NCBI GenBank assembly: GCA_002371025.1
Contig: DFFQ01000088.1
Coordinates: 1 to 9,704, forward strand
Reading direction: 5' to 3'
Length of the DNA: 9,704 nucleotides
From: Lachnospiraceae bacterium UBA3772
GTDB taxonomy: Bacteria > Bacillota > Clostridia > Lachnospirales > Lachnospiraceae
Part shown: positions 6,242-9,704 of the stretch, piece after piece
How the letters are laid out: each line of letters begins with the position of its first letter
Position numbering within the stretch: position 1 is the stretch's first letter
Notes under the pieces: generated by a model
The model's database searches: none
What the model saw: only the letters and a program-made list of their open reading frames with translations
Told to the model about the DNA's origin: nothing
Made by a program: the position numbers and the translations under genes

Positions 6242-7453
6242 TTAAAAATATATGCATATAGTAAGTAAAAATCCATTTTCTGTAGAAATATCCATATTAG
6301 CGCCTGCCATTTCAACTATAGCTCTTAAATTGCCAAGGCCGCCGCTTTCATTTATCTTTCCCAAAGGCGGATAACCATTATTGGAAATCTTAATGATATA
6401 CTTATTATCCTCACTAAAATGAGTCTCGACAAATACCTTGTCACCCTTAGCGTGTCTTATGGTATTTGTAAGACATTCATGAATAGCCATGGAACAGATC
6501 TGTTTAGCAGGCTGTTTATCAGGAAGTTCTCCATTTACTATGATATTAACTCCTACGTCACTGGCAGCTGCAAAAAGTTTTTCATATTCATCATTTTTCT
6601 TGCTTTCAGATACAGATTTCATGAAATCAAGTCTGTCCATCCAAAGAACAAAAAGCTTATCTTTGCTGATCAAAGAATCGTCTTCCTTAAGGTATTTTCT
6701 TGTGATGGTTAAAGCTTCACCAAGATCATCATGGACTTTAGCCTTGATATTTATAAGTTCTGTTTCAACCGAAAGATCATTTATCCTTCTATTCAGAGTT
6801 CTCAGTCTTTCATTAAGCTGTTCTAAAAGCTTATTATCACTATTGATCTTTTCATTAATATCATGGACATCTTTTACATCATAGAATAAAAGCTCCATAT
6901 ATTCAGTATCATCAATAAAGAACTTTTTTTCTGTCATCATATAAAGATGGTCATCCATTTTAAGGAGTTCTTCCTCACAACCTTTTATATATTCATGATA
7001 TTTAAGATTAAAATTTATTCCATTGATAAGTGTGTTACCAAACAATTCCATGGAAATTCTGTCAGCAATACTGTTAACAAGTATCGGCATACCGTTATCA
7101 GTAGCAAAAACGGCAATCCCAACCGGAAGGGAGTCTAAACCTTCTTCTATGGAAAAATCCGATATGTGATCATTATTCCATCTTACTTCAAAGATAACCT
7201 GATAGATAAAAATAATAAGGATAATACCCATTTCTATCTTTAAAAACAGGTTTTCACTTTCTGATAAAGGTCTTATATCTCCTACATTTTTAACTATCTG
7301 AAATGTAACAAACAAAATGATACCTATCACTATTGATACTATACTATTAATCTTTGTCTGTTTTTCTTTTATTACTCTGTAACATATAAAACCCTCACCC
7401 CAAAAGATCAGAAGACAAAGAAGCATTAAAGAGTGTTCGTCAAATTTAAGCAT
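6242..7453 (-). CDS. Membrane sensor histidine kinase with PAS-like domain (HisKA_3 type)
   Basis: This 403-residue protein has three predicted TM helices (about 8-26, 36-54, 70-90). A PAS-like segment follows (about 103-195, SLPVGIAVFATDNGMPILVNS), then a coiled coil (about 200-235). The dimerisation/phosphoacceptor segment is IKAKVHDDLGEALTITRKYL with H241 followed by D242, as in the HisKA_3 kinases that pair with LuxR regulators. The ATPase domain shows the N box HECLTNTIRHA (E326, N330), then ISNNGYPP as the G1 box and ESGGLGNLRAIVE as the G2 box. The usual adenine-binding Asp of G1 appears as Asn358. It should autophosphorylate and pass phosphate to the response regulator encoded 9 nt downstream. 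The ATG at 7453 overlaps the preceding gene by 8 nt (ATGCTTAA) and has an AGGGGG site, so translation is likely coupled. The signal sensed is unknown. Confidence 0.93.
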   Translation of the reverse strand: MLKFDEHSLMLLCLLIFWGEGFICYRVIKEKQTKINSIVSIVIGIILFVTFQIVKNVGDIRPLSESENLFLKIEMGIILIIFIYQVIFEVRWNNDHISDFSIEEGLDSLPVGIAVFATDNGMPILVNSIADRISMELFGNTLINGINFNLKYHEYIKGCEEELLKMDDHLYMMTEKKFFIDDTEYMELLFYDVKDVHDINEKINSDNKLLEQLNERLRTLNRRINDLSVETELINIKAKVHDDLGEALTITRKYLKEDDSLISKDKLFVLWMDRLDFMKSVSESKKNDEYEKLFAAASDVGVNIIVNGELPDKQPAKQICSMAIHECLTNTIRHAKGDKVFVETHFSEDNKYIIKISNNGYPPLGKINESGGLGNLRAIVEMAGANMDISTENGFLLTICIYF

Positions 7454-8975
7454 ATGAATCCCCCTTTAATATCAGCTTTGTTTCATCATCAGTTGTACTT
7501 AAGGCTACGGAAATAAAAGTATTTCCCTTTATCAATCTTTCCAGCTGATCTTCAAAATCTTTATAAATATCCAGCAGATCATCAAACTTTATAAGGAAGC
7601 TATCTTCAAAACCTGAAATCTCATATTTGATATTATAAAAATCCAGCTGAGCCAGAGATTCTTTAATGGCATAATAAAGTTCCTGAATGGAAATTGTATC
7701 AAAGCCTTTATTTTTAAGGTCTTCTGCTATGATCTTAAGATTAGACCATCTTTTAATATAAGTACCTTTTAAAGCGATATATCTGATACTTTCTCTATCC
7801 ATCTCTTTATTTTTTATGATATTTAAAATGTCGTCTCGCTCTTTAGATAAAGAAAGATAGATCTTATCATAAATATAGTTCTTAGTCTCATTTCTGGCTT
7901 TTATCTCTTTTACTTCATTTTCAGATCTAAGAATTTCTTCCTCTTTTTTTAATTCAGCTTTGATGGATTCTAATTTCTTTTTCGCGGACACAAGGCTTGA
8001 AATATCTTCTACCCAGACAATCTCGCCAACCCTAAGATGATTTTTCCTTATGATTTTTGTCTCATCCACATATTCTCCGGATTTTAAACCAACAAGATCC
8101 TCTCTAAAAACATTATCGCTATAAATGATCTTTCCCCTTTTATCAATGATAGTAAAATCAAGGCCAGTCATTTCCAGATAATCTTTATGCTTCTTGTTAC
8201 TTCTTATAATGCCGAGTTTAATACAGGCCTCCCAGAAAAGAATAAGTGTAAGGAGCATAGCCTGCTGAAAATGAAGCTTAACAGGATAAGCCTCAAAAAA
8301 AATATGGAACCTGTTATCTACCAACATATATATAAGATATATCAGAATAGGGATAAAAGGATATATAAAAAAACTCTTTTTTATATCTATTGGGCATTTA
8401 AAAATTATAAGGAAAAATGAAGCCAGAGTAAAAATTAAAGCCCAGGCAATAATGATATAATAAATAAAGCTGTGGCCATAATTATTATAATCAGCCAGTC
8501 CATTTTTAAAATAGAAAACCTTCTGATGCAGATCATTTGTCATTACGATTAAAATAAAGATCATACAAGGTATCCATAATAAATGGCTTTTCTTTATATT
8601 CTTTCCTTCTTCCGGTTCACCGATAGAACAAACTATCCTGAAACATGTAAGTGGTACAGAAATTATAGGTAAATAATAAGCATACCAAAGAAGCCTGCAA
8701 TATATAGGCCTGCGGCAAAAGTTATATTTAATCAGCTGGACTAAGATTAAAATAAACATAAAAATAGAAAGCTGATAAAAAAGCCTTTTGGTCTTTTTTC
8801 CAACTATTCTCATACCAAGACTTGAACCCCAAAAGAAAAGGAGCAAAGCATAAATTGTCTGTGGCATTCCCCAGGATTTAAAATACGAAATCTTAAACAG
8901 AGGATGTAAATGAGCCCAGAAAAGAACAATAGTCCAAACAATAAGTTTTATCTTCTCATTCTTTGTAAACTTCAC
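7446..8975 (-). CDS. Eight-TM sensor protein with degenerate kinase-like C-terminus
   Basis: The 509 residues begin with about eight membrane helices (about 8-26, 38-55, 67-84, 96-116, 131-146, 169-192, 201-219, 236-255), resembling the 7TM N-terminus of clostridial histidine kinases. The MTNDLHQ motif (145-151) is recurrent in that group, from memory. A PAS-like stretch follows (about 268-325, TIIDKRGKIIYSDN), then a long charged coiled coil (about 330-365). The C-terminal part (about 365-509) includes YIKRWSNLKIIAEDL and IKESLAQLDF. By eye it parallels the phosphoacceptor and ATPase domains of the next gene, but no HD pair, no N box with Asn and no glycine-rich ATP boxes are visible; a Tyr (Y369-D370) stands where His would be. 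It is therefore probably a pseudokinase sensor working with the kinase encoded immediately downstream, which is inference. The start is GTG with a modest AAGGAAA site. It is 22 nt from the DUF6935 gene. Confidence 0.88.
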   Translation of the reverse strand: MKFTKNEKIKLIVWTIVLFWAHLHPLFKISYFKSWGMPQTIYALLLFFWGSSLGMRIVGKKTKRLFYQLSIFMFILILVQLIKYNFCRRPIYCRLLWYAYYLPIISVPLTCFRIVCSIGEPEEGKNIKKSHLLWIPCMIFILIVMTNDLHQKVFYFKNGLADYNNYGHSFIYYIIIAWALIFTLASFFLIIFKCPIDIKKSFFIYPFIPILIYLIYMLVDNRFHIFFEAYPVKLHFQQAMLLTLILFWEACIKLGIIRSNKKHKDYLEMTGLDFTIIDKRGKIIYSDNVFREDLVGLKSGEYVDETKIIRKNHLRVGEIVWVEDISSLVSAKKKLESIKAELKKEEEILRSENEVKEIKARNETKNYIYDKIYLSLSKERDDILNIIKNKEMDRESIRYIALKGTYIKRWSNLKIIAEDLKNKGFDTISIQELYYAIKESLAQLDFYNIKYEISGFEDSFLIKFDDLLDIYKDFEDQLERLIKGNTFISVALSTTDDETKLILKGDSYA

Positions 8976-8997
8976 TGTTTCTATTTCCTTTTAAAAA

Positions 8998-9552
8998 TTA
9001 AGCCCATGGATTACTACTTTCAGGTTGTCTTATATCTGATAAGATAAACTGCTCCCAGAGATACCATTTTCCATCCTTTGCAAGACGCATCTGAATATAT
9101 CTAGGTGAATCGGCACCGCTGGAATTAACATATATTTTTGCATATCCCTGATCTGTATAAGAATAAGGATTTTCAAAAAGTGTGATACTATAAGGAACTG
9201 ATGGCTTATAATCATTTGCAGGTGACGTTCCATTGAAATAAGAACGTGGAACATAATCCTTATCCATAAAACGGTCCCTGATAAACTGCTTATCATATTC
9301 ACTTAAAGGTCTTGGGCCTCTAAGATATGAAAGCATATCCAGAGCAAAATTCCTATCTGATGGATAATAACAGAAAGCCATAATAGTAAGCGCTGCTGTT
9401 TTAAATGGATCACTAAGATCAACATATGGAAGCGACATAAATTCATTCATATTTTCCGGCAGTCTTTCAAATGTTATTGTAACTGATTTATTCTGATTTG
9501 TGCTTTGAACATTCTGATTTACATTTTCCCCGATGTTATCAAAAATCCCCAT
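8998..9552 (-). CDS. DUF6935 family protein, function unknown
   Basis: This 184-residue protein has no signal peptide or membrane segment, so it is likely cytoplasmic. After a flexible Asn/Gln-rich start (MGIFDNIGENVNQNVQ) come LPENMNEFMSLP, DLSDPFKTAALTIMAFCYYPSDRNFALDMLSYLRGPRPLSEYDKQFIRDRF, KDYVPRSYFNGTSPANDYKPSVPY and SSGADSPRYIQMR, ending WYLWEQFILSDIRQPE..PWA. This layout matches what I recall of DUF6935, found widely in Lachnospiraceae. Aromatic and Arg/Pro residues dominate the conserved segments, but no catalytic motif is evident. The ATG at 9552 has an AAGGAGA site 7 nt upstream and a near-consensus promoter. It is first in the operon with the sensor genes, so it may be an input or output of that pathway; a biochemical role cannot be assigned. 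Length and C-terminal PWA ending look complete. Confidence 0.85.
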   Translation of the reverse strand: MGIFDNIGENVNQNVQSTNQNKSVTITFERLPENMNEFMSLPYVDLSDPFKTAALTIMAFCYYPSDRNFALDMLSYLRGPRPLSEYDKQFIRDRFMDKDYVPRSYFNGTSPANDYKPSVPYSITLFENPYSYTDQGYAKIYVNSSGADSPRYIQMRLAKDGKWYLWEQFILSDIRQPESSNPWA

Positions 9553-9588
9553 TATTTCTTCTCCTTTAAAATAAAATTTAATAATAGT

Positions 9589-9617
9589 ATTTTATATTAA
9601 AAGAATTTTCATGTCAA
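9589..9617 (-). promoter_or_regulatory. Near-consensus sigma-A promoter of the DUF6935 operon
   Basis: On the minus strand TTGACA (9612-9617, perfect -35) is followed by 17 nt and TAAAAT (9589-9594, 5 of 6 to TATAAT). It lies about 37 nt upstream of the DUF6935 ATG. Its first bases are the last T residues of the terminator tract upstream, so the two elements overlap by 2 nt. Confidence 0.82.
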
Positions 9618-9650
9618 AAAAAATACCCCTTTTAAAAAAGGGGTATTTTT
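9616..9650 (-). terminator. Strong terminator of the upstream RNA gene
   Basis: On the minus strand a long A/T-flanked stem (up to 15 bp, core TACCCC/GGGGTA) with a small AT loop ends in eight T residues. It lies 32 nt beyond the 3' end of the RNA gene, consistent with being its transcription terminator. The arms are also T-rich on the plus strand, so it may work both ways. Confidence 0.88.
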
Positions 9651-9681
9651 CAAAAATATATTTTGTTTTTACAATATTTAA

Positions 9682-9704
9682 TGGAGCTGGCGGGAATCGA
9701 ACCC
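9682..9704 (-). ncRNA. ssrA: 3' end of tmRNA (ssrA), truncated by the window edge
   Basis: Read on the minus strand the last 23 nt are a T-arm loop (GGGTTCGATTCCC) followed by GC, the acceptor 3' strand CAGCTCC and a discriminator A. The CGGGTTCGATTCCCGCCAGCTCCA ending is the one seen in many bacterial tmRNAs, including the E. coli 3' end; tRNAs rarely have it. The next bases are TTA, so CCA is not encoded here and would be added enzymatically. Only the 3' edge is visible, so the tag reading frame and pseudoknots cannot be checked, and an ordinary tRNA is not fully excluded. Confidence 0.75.

Noticed and set aside
6489..6884. Plus-strand 131-residue open frame antisense to the kinase gene.
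   Set aside because: It is Ser/Leu-rich low-complexity product of the antisense frame, has no domain pattern and lies wholly within a well-supported gene.
9682..9704. The right-edge RNA as an ordinary tRNA.
   Set aside because: The T-arm and CAGCTCC acceptor strand match the tmRNA ending better than a tRNA, but with 23 nt visible this is a preference, not proof.

Overview
The window is AT-rich, low-GC Gram-positive DNA. It most likely comes from a Clostridia member of the Lachnospiraceae type. The reasons are the gene order ruvA-ruvB-zapA-U32 peptidase, strong GGAGG-type ribosome binding sites, a DUF6935 protein, and a LuxR-type two-component locus built on a multi-pass membrane sensor. The genus cannot be told from the sequence alone.

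Left part (1-4165, all minus strand, read from high to low coordinates). A DivIVA-domain protein with a Pro/Gln-rich heptad repeat comes first and has its own promoter and terminator. It is followed by ruvA, ruvB, zapA and a U32 peptidase/RlhA-like gene that runs off the left edge. The last four are tightly packed and look like one operon joining Holliday-junction processing, Z-ring assembly and RNA modification. ruvC is not next to ruvA here. A terminator-like hairpin lies between the DivIVA gene and ruvA, leaving almost no room for a promoter after it.

Middle (4166-5608). A divergent intergenic region leads to the only plus-strand gene, a YprB-like RNase H-fold (DEDD) exonuclease, which ends at a strong terminator. 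Convergent to it is a small minus-strand ORF with a very strong ribosome binding site and a lipoprotein-like N-terminus. Its reading frame runs through that same terminator hairpin and into the antisense of the exonuclease gene.

Right part (5609-9552, minus strand) is one apparent four-gene operon. In transcription order it encodes a DUF6935 protein, a 509-residue eight-TM sensor with a degenerate kinase-like C-terminus, a three-TM histidine kinase with intact H and N boxes, and a LuxR-family response regulator. A near-consensus sigma-A promoter drives it, and a hairpin terminator closes it. The inferred logic is a three-protein sensory module: the membrane pseudokinase feeds or restrains the true kinase, which phosphorylates the regulator. 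DUF6935 is a possible effector or input of unknown function.

Right edge (9616-9704). The 3' end of an RNA gene with the tRNA-like T-arm and acceptor typical of tmRNA (ssrA) enters on the minus strand. Its terminator overlaps the -35 box of the sensory operon.
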